Shown in pieces: positions 14,919 through 21,976 of a stretch of 25,029 nucleotides of DNA. How positions within the stretch are numbered: the first letter of the stretch is position 1; each line of letters begins with the position of its first letter. The position numbers and the translations under genes were made by a program. The notes under the pieces were generated by a model. It ran no database searches, was not told where the DNA came from, and was given only the letters and a program-made list of their open reading frames with translations. Source of the stretch: Methanomicrobiales archaeon (GTDB taxonomy: Archaea; Halobacteriota; Methanomicrobia; Methanomicrobiales; Methanomicrobiaceae); contig JAAYIO010000105.1 in the NCBI GenBank assembly GCA_012523385.1, forward strand, positions 1-25,029. Direction: 5' to 3'.

Positions 14919-15185
14919 TTAATGACCGGCAGTAATCTCATCAGGAACCGCAAACTCCTGATAGTCAAGTGAAGAGAGACCTTTGGACTTCAGGTACATA
15001 ACCAGTTCATCACCCAGCGTCAGAATAGCTTCCTTATGACAGGATTTGTTTTTATGAATATGCACAGGAGAAATGCAGAAACCATCATATCCGGTTGTGC
15101 AAACCTCGTCGCCACATGTTGATTCGTAATACTTTTTCACATGGACAAAGAGCATGTGAAGATGTAGGAGTTCCTCTTTTTGCAC
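14919..15185 (-). CDS. UPF0058 family small metal-binding-like protein
   Basis: 88 residues from GTG 15185, giving MQKEELLHLHMLFVHVKKYYES, the usual family start. The frame is open for seven more codons to a TTG, but GGTGAT (15189-15194) is a good ribosome-binding site for GTG 15185. Four cysteines (24, 29, 37, 49) and histidines 42, 44 and 50 suggest metal binding; the middle motif GFCISPVHIHKNKSCHKEAI is conserved in the family as I remember it. Function is unknown. It is the first gene of the long minus-strand cluster, five bases before elp3, and has a TATA box at 15226-15233 on the minus strand. Confidence 0.82.
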   Translation of the reverse strand: MQKEELLHLHMLFVHVKKYYESTCGDEVCTTGYDGFCISPVHIHKNKSCHKEAILTLGDELVMYLKSKGLSSLDYQEFAVPDEITAGH

Positions 15186-15225
15186 CAAATCACCAATCCT
15201 TAGCAAGTACTACTAATCAGGAGAA

Positions 15226-15233
15226 CATATAGT
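15226..15233 (-). promoter_or_regulatory. Probable TATA box heading the UPF0058-Elp3-PriS-GINS cluster
   Basis: The minus strand reads ACTATATG, centred 44 bases before GTG 15185. It predicts a start near 15203 and a leader of about 18 bases with the ribosome-binding site AGGATTGGTG. It is the first good promoter upstream of the minus-strand cluster. Confidence 0.45.
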
Positions 15234-15239
15234 TAATTG

Positions 15240-16124
15240 GTGATCTTTATATCACAGCTTTCACGCGCAATCGGAGCACTCACCGGACTTGCTCTGGGAG
15301 ATGCATTCGGCGCACCATTTGAGGGGGGTCCCGCCCCAAAACACATCATCCCGGAACCGGGTTATTTTGGAGTAAATCCGGTGATTTTAGGCCAGTTTAC
15401 GGATGACACGAAGCAAACTCTTGCAATATCAAAATCACTCCTGAAATGTGGACATTTTAACGAAATTGACGCATTAAAAGCTTTGATTGAGGAATATGAG
15501 CGGGACCCACGCTTCTATGGCCCCACATCAGGGAGGGTTTTTTCCCTGATAAAAAGTGGATGCGCTCCACTGGAAGCTGCGCAAGTCCTCTGGAAAGAGG
15601 ACGGTCGTGGCCGGACAAATGGGAGTGTAATGCGAGGCGTCCCTCTCGGTATATGGTATCCTCCACGCGATGTTCGGATGCAAAGCCTCGCGGCTTCCCG
15701 AATAACCCACTTTCACCCGGTTGCGTGTGAAGCGTCATCAGTCTTCAACACCACCATATCATACCTGGTGCGAGGCATGGACATCGCACGTGCTGTGGAC
15801 AGTGCCATAGAGACCTGTGAGAACGCAGAGGTGTGCAACCGAATTATTGACCTTAAAAAATACCCGCTGAATCCATCCATGGACGCGCTTGATACTCTCC
15901 ATGCATCCCTTTCCATCGCGCTTTGCACAGATTCGTTTGTGGACGCAGTGAAAGAGGCAGTCATGCTGGGGGGAGACACCGACACAATAGCGGCCCTTTG
16001 CGGCGCATTAAAAGGGGCAGAATACGGCAGAGAGTCATTACCAGAGGAATGGATTCTCAAGACCGAAGGAATCGATGAAGTGATCTCTATTGGACGAGCC
16101 CTGTGGATCAAAAGAAAAAAGTGA
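15240..16124 (+). CDS. ADP-ribosylglycohydrolase (DraG) family protein
   Basis: 294 residues from GTG 15240. The family motifs are ALTGLALGDAFGAPFEG at the N-terminus, FTDDT (dimetal ligands D55, D56), GRTNGSVMRGVPLG and the C-terminal GGDTDTIAALCGALKGA (metal ligands D246, D248). These proteins use two Mg/Mn ions to remove ADP-ribose from proteins, nucleic acids or small molecules; DraG reactivates nitrogenase reductase in bacteria. No DraT partner or nitrogenase gene is in the window, so the substrate is open. The start is uncertain: TTG 15237 is also possible and no well-spaced Shine-Dalgarno site is seen. It is divergent from UPF0058 with 54 bases between starts, and its stop abuts the stop of UPF0179. 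Confidence 0.88.
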   Translation: MIFISQLSRAIGALTGLALGDAFGAPFEGGPAPKHIIPEPGYFGVNPVILGQFTDDTKQTLAISKSLLKCGHFNEIDALKALIEEYERDPRFYGPTSGRVFSLIKSGCAPLEAAQVLWKEDGRGRTNGSVMRGVPLGIWYPPRDVRMQSLAASRITHFHPVACEASSVFNTTISYLVRGMDIARAVDSAIETCENAEVCNRIIDLKKYPLNPSMDALDTLHASLSIALCTDSFVDAVKEAVMLGGDTDTIAALCGALKGAEYGRESLPEEWILKTEGIDEVISIGRALWIKRKK

Positions 16125-16580
16125 TCAAAACGGACTCAAAAGCACTCGCTTCATCCGTTTCCCAAGTTCACACGAGATAAACCCAACATTCTCGATCTCA
16201 GCAATGCGGTAACCTGCATTAGGCGCAATGCCTTCAGGATTACAGAGCTCAAAATTAACACAATCACCCTGCGGACATCCTGCCTCGGGAATAATAGTTG
16301 AATTAAGAATAGCACGGTCGGCCGAGACGGCAGCAGGAATAGTAGCTTCCACGACATCCACCGTGTATGCACCATCCATATGGACAGGACAGGAATGGAG
16401 CGTAGTTGTGCGGACACCAACGATCCGGTAGCGCCGGTTGGGCAGAAGGTTGTGGCAGACCTTCCGGACTTTGCATCCCTCACATTCATGGACCTCCCCC
16501 CGATAGACAAATTCAGCACCCTCCCGCGCGAGCGCCTTTCCAATCAATGTAATTTTTATCCGTTCGTCTTTTTCAGTCAT
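16125..16580 (-). CDS. UPF0179 family protein with two four-cysteine modules
   Basis: 151 residues from ATG 16580, preceded by GAGGT at ideal spacing. Eight cysteines form two similar sets: C33-x2-C36-x5-C42-x21-C64 and C102-x4-C107-x5-C113-x23-C137. Around them the sequence repeats too (PNRRYRIVGV ... LHSC and PNAGYRIAEI ... FISC), so the protein is an internal duplication. Such four-cysteine sets suit an Fe-S cluster or zinc in each half. The family is archaeal and has no established function that I know. It begins one base after the egsA stop (TAATATG), so the two are translationally coupled, which hints at a link with lipid synthesis or redox supply. Confidence 0.88.
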   Translation of the reverse strand: MTEKDERIKITLIGKALAREGAEFVYRGEVHECEGCKVRKVCHNLLPNRRYRIVGVRTTTLHSCPVHMDGAYTVDVVEATIPAAVSADRAILNSTIIPEAGCPQGDCVNFELCNPEGIAPNAGYRIAEIENVGFISCELGKRMKRVLLSPF

Positions 16581-16581
16581 A

Positions 16582-17661
16582 TTATACCTCATATAACATT
16601 GCAATCAGCTGGCTTGCGACCTCATCGGTGATACCTATATCCAAAATGGTAAACCGTTCCGGACGGATTCCACGAGCAAGGACCAGTGCCTTTGCCGCGG
16701 TTTCATCACTAATCCCGATCTCCTTTGGTGTTGTTGGCGCGCCAATCGCTTTGAGCGATGAACGAATACCCCTCCAGTCGCCCCCATGCAGGTACATGGT
16801 GATGATCGAACCAATACCACACTGTTCGCCGTGAAGCCCTTTTCCCGGAGCGATCTGATCAAGGGCATGACTGAACTTATGTTCTCCCCCTGACGCAGGG
16901 CGTGACGAACCTGCGATGCTCATTGCCACCCCGGAGGAGAGGAGTGCTTTAACAACGGTCCACGCGCTCTCTTCAGAATGGGGTTTTATGAATTCAGCAT
17001 TTTTACTGATGATCTCTGCAGTCATACGGGAAAGTGCTATCGCATATTCTGATATGGGTTCACCACGGAGCCGATTTGATAGTTCCCAGTCAAGAATGGC
17101 CGTATAATTGGATATTACATCTGCACATCCGGCAGCAAGAAGGCGGTGGGGTGCCGAAGCGATAATGCCGGTGTCAGCAATCAGCGCAAAGGGAGGGTTT
17201 GCCTCAAGTGAAACACTCCCTCCCTCTACCGGCACAGACGCACGTGATGATGCAATACCGTCATGAGACGCGGCAGTCGGAATGCTGATAAACGGACGGG
17301 AACAGTTGTACGAAACAATTTTTGCAGTGTCAATGACCCTACCCCCGCCTACACCGATAAAGACATCAACACCCTTTCCGGCCTCTTCGGCCTCAGCGAT
17401 GATCTCTGGTGTGATGGTATCGACAATAAAATAATCCGCATCGCCCACCTCACTCGCCAGTGACAGGGCCTGGCTGCCTGCAATGCCCATTGTCCCCTTG
17501 CCACTGAAAACGAGTATAGAACCAGACACCTGAAGATCCTTACAGACTTTTGGTAACTGCGCAAGAGTGTCATGCCCAATAACGACATTCCGCGGCAGTT
17601 GCATCCATTTAGATTTATCCAAAACAGGTGTTTTGAGTAATTTTATACCATCAGGACTCAT
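16582..17661 (-). CDS. egsA: sn-Glycerol-1-phosphate dehydrogenase
   Basis: 359 residues. The NAD(P)-binding GVGGGRVIDTAK is at 103-114. The substrate region PTAASHDGIASSRASV is at 128-143. The zinc ligands expected for the family are D181 (AGCAD), H261 (GGEHKFSH) and H277 (HGEQCG). The enzyme reduces dihydroxyacetone phosphate to G1P, setting the archaeal stereochemistry of ether lipids. ATG 17661 has no Shine-Dalgarno sequence; the TATA box lies at 17687-17694 inside the divergent DUF63 gene, predicting a nearly leaderless mRNA. Only 13 bases separate the two start codons. UPF0179 follows one base after the stop. Confidence 0.95.
   Translation of the reverse strand: MSPDGIKLLKTPVLDKSKWMQLPRNVVIGHDTLAQLPKVCKDLQVSGSILVFSGKGTMGIAGSQALSLASEVGDADYFIVDTITPEIIAEAEEAGKGVDVFIGVGGGRVIDTAKIVSYNCSRPFISIPTAASHDGIASSRASVPVEGGSVSLEANPPFALIADTGIIASAPHRLLAAGCADVISNYTAILDWELSNRLRGEPISEYAIALSRMTAEIISKNAEFIKPHSEESAWTVVKALLSSGVAMSIAGSSRPASGGEHKFSHALDQIAPGKGLHGEQCGIGSIITMYLHGGDWRGIRSSLKAIGAPTTPKEIGISDETAAKALVLARGIRPERFTILDIGITDEVASQLIAMLYEV
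17641..17648 (+). promoter_or_regulatory. TATA box for DUF63, located inside egsA
   Basis: TTTTATAC lies within the first codons of egsA on the opposite strand and is centred about 30 bases before ATG 17675. Transcription would start only a few bases before the ATG. Confidence 0.5.
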
Positions 17662-17674
17662 GTACTATCATTAA

Positions 17675-18520
17675 ATGATCTGGGATTTTATATACAAATA
17701 CTACGTTGGCCCGATTTTGAATGGCGAACCCTACACCATTGTTGATACCCTCACCTATGCTATCATCCTGATTCTTGCAGTATATCTCGTATACCGATGG
17801 CTGAAAAAGACCGGCATTGACATCGATACGGAATTTATTGTATCAACAATTCCCTTTGTCATTCTCGGGGGTATACTGCGTGTGGTCGAGGATACCGGAA
17901 TAATTCCCCGGCCGTGGAATGTTATTCTTGTGACCCCATTCATTTTTTTTGTGGTCTTTTTCATTACCGTTACGATACTGGTACTCGCACGGACCATGGA
18001 AAAGAAGGGCCTGATCACATCCTACACCAAAAGCTATGCGGCAGGCGGTATATGCGTCTGTATCCTTACGGGAGCGCTCCTCGCATACTACGGCATTACT
18101 GAGACACAGATTGCCCTGAATGTTCTTATTGCAATACTCGCGATGGCAACCGTCTCTTCAGCGGCAGTCTGGGGGTTACTCCGGTATGGATTCAAATGGT
18201 CATTTACTGACAATATTCTTTACAAACTCCTTATTTTTGGGCACCTGCTGGACGCAAGTGCGACCAGTTATGGCATTGACCTCCACGAATTGACGTATGT
18301 CGAAGTGCATGTTGTCGGTTCTCACCTCATAGAGGCAACAGGGACAGCATTCTCGATGTTTGCCCTGAAACTGGCAGTAATTATCCCTGCCATATATGTG
18401 CTTGAGATGTACAGAAAAGAAGGAGACAGTCAGTTGTGGCACCTCATCATTCTCGCAATGATTGTTGTTGGTATGGCACCAGGCACCAGAGACCTGGTAA
18501 GGATGATACTGTATGTCTAA
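17675..18520 (+). CDS. DUF63 family polytopic membrane protein
   Basis: 281 residues with about seven or eight transmembrane helices and short loops. Recognisable DUF63 features are the N-terminal MIWDFIYKYYVGPI, the loop GGILRVVEDTG, GHLLDASATSYGID with an acidic residue in a membrane helix, HLIEATGTAFSMFALKL, and the C-terminal GMAPGTRDLVRMIL. The family is found in archaea and its function is not established; conserved polar residues inside helices suggest an enzyme or transporter. It is the first gene of a three-gene set with the SpoIIM-like gene (eight-base overlap) and proS. It is divergent from egsA with 13 bases between start codons. Confidence 0.85.
   Translation: MIWDFIYKYYVGPILNGEPYTIVDTLTYAIILILAVYLVYRWLKKTGIDIDTEFIVSTIPFVILGGILRVVEDTGIIPRPWNVILVTPFIFFVVFFITVTILVLARTMEKKGLITSYTKSYAAGGICVCILTGALLAYYGITETQIALNVLIAILAMATVSSAAVWGLLRYGFKWSFTDNILYKLLIFGHLLDASATSYGIDLHELTYVEVHVVGSHLIEATGTAFSMFALKLAVIIPAIYVLEMYRKEGDSQLWHLIILAMIVVGMAPGTRDLVRMILYV
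17687..17694 (-). promoter_or_regulatory. TATA box for egsA, located inside DUF63
   Basis: The minus strand reads TATATAAA, a near-consensus archaeal TATA element centred about 29 bases before ATG 17661. It lies within codons 5-7 of the DUF63 gene. A start near 17664 would give a leader of two to three bases. Confidence 0.55.
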
Positions 18521-19079
18521 TGAAAGCGACCGGGTCGCTGCATTCGTCACGGTGGGAATCCTTATTTTTACCGCAATTCTCGGGGCGTTTGCCGTTCATG
18601 CAGACCAATCGGTTGCAACAGAACTGATTACGATGATGAATGAGGGAATCTTTGAGAGTATTGGGTCAGAGAATCCCGCAGTTGTTGCAGTAAATATCTT
18701 TCTCAATAATCTGCAGACGTCCACCATTCTGTTTATTGGCGGAGCAGCGTTTGGCCTCATAACGATACTGGTCCTCTCATTGAACGGGTTTGTGATTGGT
18801 ATCGTTGTTGATTACATCTGGCAGGAACAGGGACTCTATGTGGTTCTTGCAGGAATACTACCGCATGGAATATTTGAGATACCTGCACTCATACTCGCAG
18901 GAATGTTTGGAATACTCCTCGGAAAAGAATTATGGAATGAACTGCATGGCACCGGGGATGCAATCACTGCGGCAGAACTGAATGGCAAGCGGTTTCTCGT
19001 CTATGTCCTCCCTCTTCTTGCAATTGCGGCGATTATCGAGGGGTTTATTACGCCTGAAATCATACAGTTATTTATCTAG
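18513..19079 (+). CDS. SpoIIM-like (DUF95) membrane protein
   Basis: 188 residues with about five transmembrane segments. The core FLNNLQTSTILFIGGAAFGLITILVLSLNGFVIG and LPHGIFEIPALILAGMFG is the signature of the SpoIIM/DUF95 family, named after the Bacillus stage II sporulation protein M. Archaea do not sporulate; the function here is unknown, possibly membrane or envelope remodelling. The ATG overlaps the DUF63 stop by eight bases and is preceded by AAGGATGAT. proS follows 11 bases after the stop. Confidence 0.85.
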   Translation: MSNESDRVAAFVTVGILIFTAILGAFAVHADQSVATELITMMNEGIFESIGSENPAVVAVNIFLNNLQTSTILFIGGAAFGLITILVLSLNGFVIGIVVDYIWQEQGLYVVLAGILPHGIFEIPALILAGMFGILLGKELWNELHGTGDAITAAELNGKRFLVYVLPLLAIAAIIEGFITPEIIQLFI

Positions 19080-19090
19080 GGGATTAAGAA

Positions 19091-20524
19091 ATGCAGGAAG
19101 ATAAGGGCGCACTCCCGCCAAAAGAGCAGTTTAGTGAATGGTACAATGACATTCTCTGGCAGGCAGAAATAATGGATGTCAGGTACCCGGTGAAAGGCGT
19201 ATATGTCTGGTTTCCTCATGGATTTGCCATACGAAAAGCTACCTATGGAATCCTCAGGGAATTACTGGACAGGGACCATGAGGAAACCCTTTTCCCGCTT
19301 TTGATTCCTGAACAGGAATTTATGAAAGAGGCAGAGCACATCAAGGGATTTGAAGAAGAGGTATACTGGGTCACCCACGGAGGGACAACCAAACTTGATG
19401 TGCCGCTTGCACTGCGCCCCACATCAGAGACAGCGATTTACCCCATGTATGCACTCTGGGTGAGATCCCATGCAGACCTGCCCATAAAACTCTACCAGAT
19501 TGTGAATACATTCCGCTATGAAACAAAGCACACCCGCCCGCTCATTCGCCTGAGAGAGATCACCTCGTTTAAAGAGGCACATACCGTGCATGCAACATGG
19601 GACGAAGCGGAATCACAGGTTAAAGATGCAATAGCATTGTATCGTATATTTTATGAGATGCTCTGCGTGCCCGTGATTGTATCACGCCGCCCCGAATGGG
19701 ATAAGTTCCCCGGTGCAGACTACACCATTGCAACTGATGTCATCATGCCCGACGGTAAAACCCTGCAGGCAGGCACGGTCCATCACCTCGGCGATCACTT
19801 CTCACGCACATTTGACATCACCTTTGAGGACGCTGAAGGGGTGCAGCAGTATGCATACCAGACCTGCTACGGGATCTCAGAACGCTGCATTGCGGCACTG
19901 ATCAGCACCCATGGTGATGACAAAGGACTCGTTCTGCCCCCGGCAGTGGCACCGGTGCAGATTGCCATCGTCCCGATTCTTATGAAGAACCGCGATGAAG
20001 AAATTCGCGCTGAAGCAGACAAACTTGAAAAAGAGCTTAAAGAAGCCGGATACCGAGTAAAGACCGATTACCGAAACCTTCGGCCCGGTGCAAAATATTA
20101 CCACTGGGAGATGCGAGGCGTACCCCTCAGAGTAGAGATCGGGCCACGCGATATTGATAATGGCGTGGTGATGACCGTGACACGATTTGGGGAAAAGATG
20201 ACGGTCGCAAGAGAGGCGCTGTTCCCCCAGATCCAAACCATCATGGAGACCTTCACAACAGAAATGAGATCACGGGCAGAGCAAAAAGCACAGCAGAGAA
20301 TTGTTGCGGTCACCTCCATTGAAGAGGCACGCGAGGCCGCAAATAACGGAGTGGCAGTTATCCAGTGGTGCGGAAATCAGGCATGTGCCACCACCCTTGA
20401 AACCGAACTCGATGTCAGTGTGCTCGGGTCTGATGTTCAGAGCAAATACATTGATGCAACAGCAGGCACGTGCATCGTCTGCGGAAAACCCGCACATCCG
20501 GCAATCATTGCACGGACCTATTAA
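19091..20524 (+). CDS. proS: Prolyl-tRNA synthetase, archaeal/eukaryotic type
   Basis: 477 residues, class II. The catalytic core includes RPTSETAIYPMY (motif after motif 1), FRYETKHTRPLIRLREITSFKEAHTVH (motif 2) and GLVLPPAVAPVQIAIVP leading into the anticodon-binding domain. A C-terminal zinc domain has C427, C432, C461 and C464, and the chain ends in tyrosine (ARTY), both typical of the archaeal form. It charges tRNA-Pro; the GGG isoacceptor gene lies at 1629-1703. AGGGGAT (19078-19084) gives a good ribosome-binding site. It is downstream of two membrane-protein genes and probably shares their promoter. A T-run follows the stop. Confidence 0.97.
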   Translation: MQEDKGALPPKEQFSEWYNDILWQAEIMDVRYPVKGVYVWFPHGFAIRKATYGILRELLDRDHEETLFPLLIPEQEFMKEAEHIKGFEEEVYWVTHGGTTKLDVPLALRPTSETAIYPMYALWVRSHADLPIKLYQIVNTFRYETKHTRPLIRLREITSFKEAHTVHATWDEAESQVKDAIALYRIFYEMLCVPVIVSRRPEWDKFPGADYTIATDVIMPDGKTLQAGTVHHLGDHFSRTFDITFEDAEGVQQYAYQTCYGISERCIAALISTHGDDKGLVLPPAVAPVQIAIVPILMKNRDEEIRAEADKLEKELKEAGYRVKTDYRNLRPGAKYYHWEMRGVPLRVEIGPRDIDNGVVMTVTRFGEKMTVAREALFPQIQTIMETFTTEMRSRAEQKAQQRIVAVTSIEEAREAANNGVAVIQWCGNQACATTLETELDVSVLGSDVQSKYIDATAGTCIVCGKPAHPAIIARTY

Positions 20525-20529
20525 TCCTC

Positions 20530-20536
20530 TTTTTTT
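20530..20536 (+). terminator. T-run after proS
   Basis: Seven T begin six bases after the proS stop codon, with no strong hairpin before them. This is a plausible archaeal oligo-T terminator for the DUF63-SpoIIM-proS set. Confidence 0.45.
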
Positions 20537-20590
20537 AGGACCGAAATGTCTGCATTATCCGATACAATACTTATCAGAATCGTGAATTTC

Positions 20591-20629
20591 AAAAAAAAGT
20601 CTGGTGGGAAATCAGTATATCTACCACCA
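20591..20629 (-). terminator. Hairpin plus T8 on the minus strand
   Basis: On the minus strand TGGTGG (20629-20624) can pair with CCACCA (20607-20602) around a 16-base loop. GAC and then eight T (20598-20591) follow. It would terminate the pdaD transcript, or a separate small RNA from the TATA box at 20722-20731. Confidence 0.5.
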
Positions 20630-20721
20630 AAGAGGACAATGAGCTATTCACAACAATAATATTTAAACATTCCTAGGGGCGATGGAAAAGTGGCACACGG
20701 AATCATATAAAATAAGATTTT

Positions 20722-20731
20722 TTATATATAG
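20722..20731. promoter_or_regulatory. Strong TATA-like sequence downstream of pdaD
   Basis: TTATATATAG reads as a TATA box on both strands. On the minus strand a start near 20703 would give a transcript of about 110 bases ending at the hairpin-T8 element. On the plus strand it would give antisense RNA to pdaD. No protein gene fits either. Confidence 0.35.
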
Positions 20732-20758
20732 TTATGCATAATTGACATGCCAACAGAA

Positions 20759-21262
20759 TCAGTCCAGCAAAAATACCGCTGCTGAAATGACAGAAGTCCA
20801 GTCTCCTTCATCGCCCACGACCGCACTCTTCGTCATATTCATTGTACGATCAAGCACCCCCTCAGAGATACTGCCAAACATATCCTTTGCAAGTTTTTCT
20901 GCATATATTCCCGATTGTTCCGGTCCCTGACCAAACGAATGATGTTCGGTGAAATATCCCCAATGATTTTCCATATCCTCAGGTATCGCAACCCCGACGG
21001 AAGCGGAGATCCTGCGGTGAGGTTCATTGGAAGAAAGGCGGGATAACACCGTAAAGACAATACTGCCTGCATGCATATCCGGAAGCGCTTCTTCTTTTGA
21101 TATAATTCTGCATTTAGGGGGGAGGATTGAACTGACCGTAACAATATTATAGCATTCAATCGATGCATCCCGCAACGCCATCTCAAAGGATGTCAATTCA
21201 TCCGGGCTTCGCCCAACACCACAGGTAAAAAATACCCGTTTTGGCACAAGTAGGTCTCTCAT
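20759..21262 (-). CDS. pdaD: Pyruvoyl-dependent arginine decarboxylase
   Basis: 167 residues from ATG 21262, near the 165 of the Methanocaldococcus enzyme. The self-cleavage site is VTVSSILPP (41-49): the chain should split between S44 and S45, with S45 becoming the pyruvoyl group. GQGPEQSGIYAEKLAKDMF near the middle and the acidic C-terminus are also typical. The enzyme makes agmatine from arginine for polyamine synthesis and, in archaea, agmatine-modified tRNA. ATG 21262 is chosen because GGTG lies six bases before it and MRDLLVPKRVFFTCGVG is the family start; upstream in-frame ATG and GTG codons exist up to 21304. A palindrome overlapping the probable TATA box lies at 21271-21292. Confidence 0.93.
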   Translation of the reverse strand: MRDLLVPKRVFFTCGVGRSPDELTSFEMALRDASIECYNIVTVSSILPPKCRIISKEEALPDMHAGSIVFTVLSRLSSNEPHRRISASVGVAIPEDMENHWGYFTEHHSFGQGPEQSGIYAEKLAKDMFGSISEGVLDRTMNMTKSAVVGDEGDWTSVISAAVFLLD

Positions 21263-21270
21263 TATCATCA

Positions 21271-21292
21271 CCAAATTATTATATTGATTTGG
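21271..21292. promoter_or_regulatory. Palindrome over the pdaD promoter (possible operator)
   Basis: CCAAAT (21271-21276) and ATTTGG (21287-21292) are inverted arms around an A/T-rich 10-base centre containing the only TATA-like sequence upstream of pdaD (AATATAATAA on the minus strand). A repressor bound here would block TBP access. Confidence 0.35.
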
Positions 21293-21370
21293 CGTTGTGT
21301 TCACTTAAAAGGAATTGAATTAACACGTGATACGCAAAAAGTCTCATGATACGCTGTTTCTGCCAGAGAC

Positions 21371-21378
21371 AAAAAAAA
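21371..21378 (-). terminator. T8 run after the ferritin gene
   Basis: Eight T on the minus strand start 13 bases after the ferritin stop codon, preceded by CTCC/CTC pyrimidines and no strong hairpin. This is a likely archaeal terminator. Confidence 0.5.
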
Positions 21379-21390
21379 GAGGAGGGAAAG

Positions 21391-21909
21391 TTACGCCGGT
21401 GGCGTCACAGAGGGAGCATATACCCTGGTAGACAGGTCCCTGTCGATCATAAAGAGAACGCCCTTTCCGGTTTCACCGCTGACAACTTTGAGCTTTTCAA
21501 GAATGGTGCGCGCGTTGTCCTCTTCTTCAACCTGTTCGTTTACAAACCACTGGAGCATGTTATATGTCGCATGATCCCGTACTTCAAGCGCAATCTCCAC
21601 AAGATTGTTGATCATTGCGGTGACTTCCTGCTCGTGAGCATACTGGAATTCAAACGCTTTTTCAGGAGATTCCCACGAAGAAGGAGGAGCATCGATGGAC
21701 TGAAGCTCAACATTTTCACCACGGAAAAGGACATAATCATACAGTTTCATTGCATGATCGCGTTCTTCCTTGGCCTGAATTCTCTCCCAGTTTGCAAAAC
21801 CCTGCAACCCAATGGAATTATACCAGGTCGACATGGAAAGATAGAGATAGGAAGAATACAGTTCCCATTTTATCTGTTCATTGATTGCATCAAGCATTTT
21901 TTCATTCAT
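21391..21909 (-). CDS. Ferritin (non-heme, FtnA-like)
   Basis: 172 residues from ATG 21909. All ferroxidase ligands are present at spacing equal to bacterial FtnA: E16, E49, H52 (EERDH), E93, Q126 and E129. The four-helix pattern (KWELYSSYLYLSMSTWY, NWERIQAKEERDHAMKLYDY, NMLQWFVNEQVEEE) is clear. Ferritin oxidises Fe(II) and stores iron in a 24-subunit shell. The frame is open for 11 more codons upstream, but GAGGT precedes ATG 21909 and MNEKMLDAINEQI is the usual start. The tail (APSVTPPA) extends a little beyond the fifth helix. It is flanked by pdaD and the oxidoreductase genes on the same strand, and may be a separate unit. Confidence 0.96.
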   Translation of the reverse strand: MNEKMLDAINEQIKWELYSSYLYLSMSTWYNSIGLQGFANWERIQAKEERDHAMKLYDYVLFRGENVELQSIDAPPSSWESPEKAFEFQYAHEQEVTAMINNLVEIALEVRDHATYNMLQWFVNEQVEEEDNARTILEKLKVVSGETGKGVLFMIDRDLSTRVYAPSVTPPA

Positions 21910-21976
21910 TATACCATTACCTCTTGTTTCAATACTGCTCATTGTCAGTGCGAATTATAAAATAGTATGGATTTCA

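Noticed and set aside
21910..21942. Eleven-codon N-terminal extension of ferritin
   Set aside because: GAGGT precedes ATG 21909, and the ferroxidase residues number as in other ferritins from that start.
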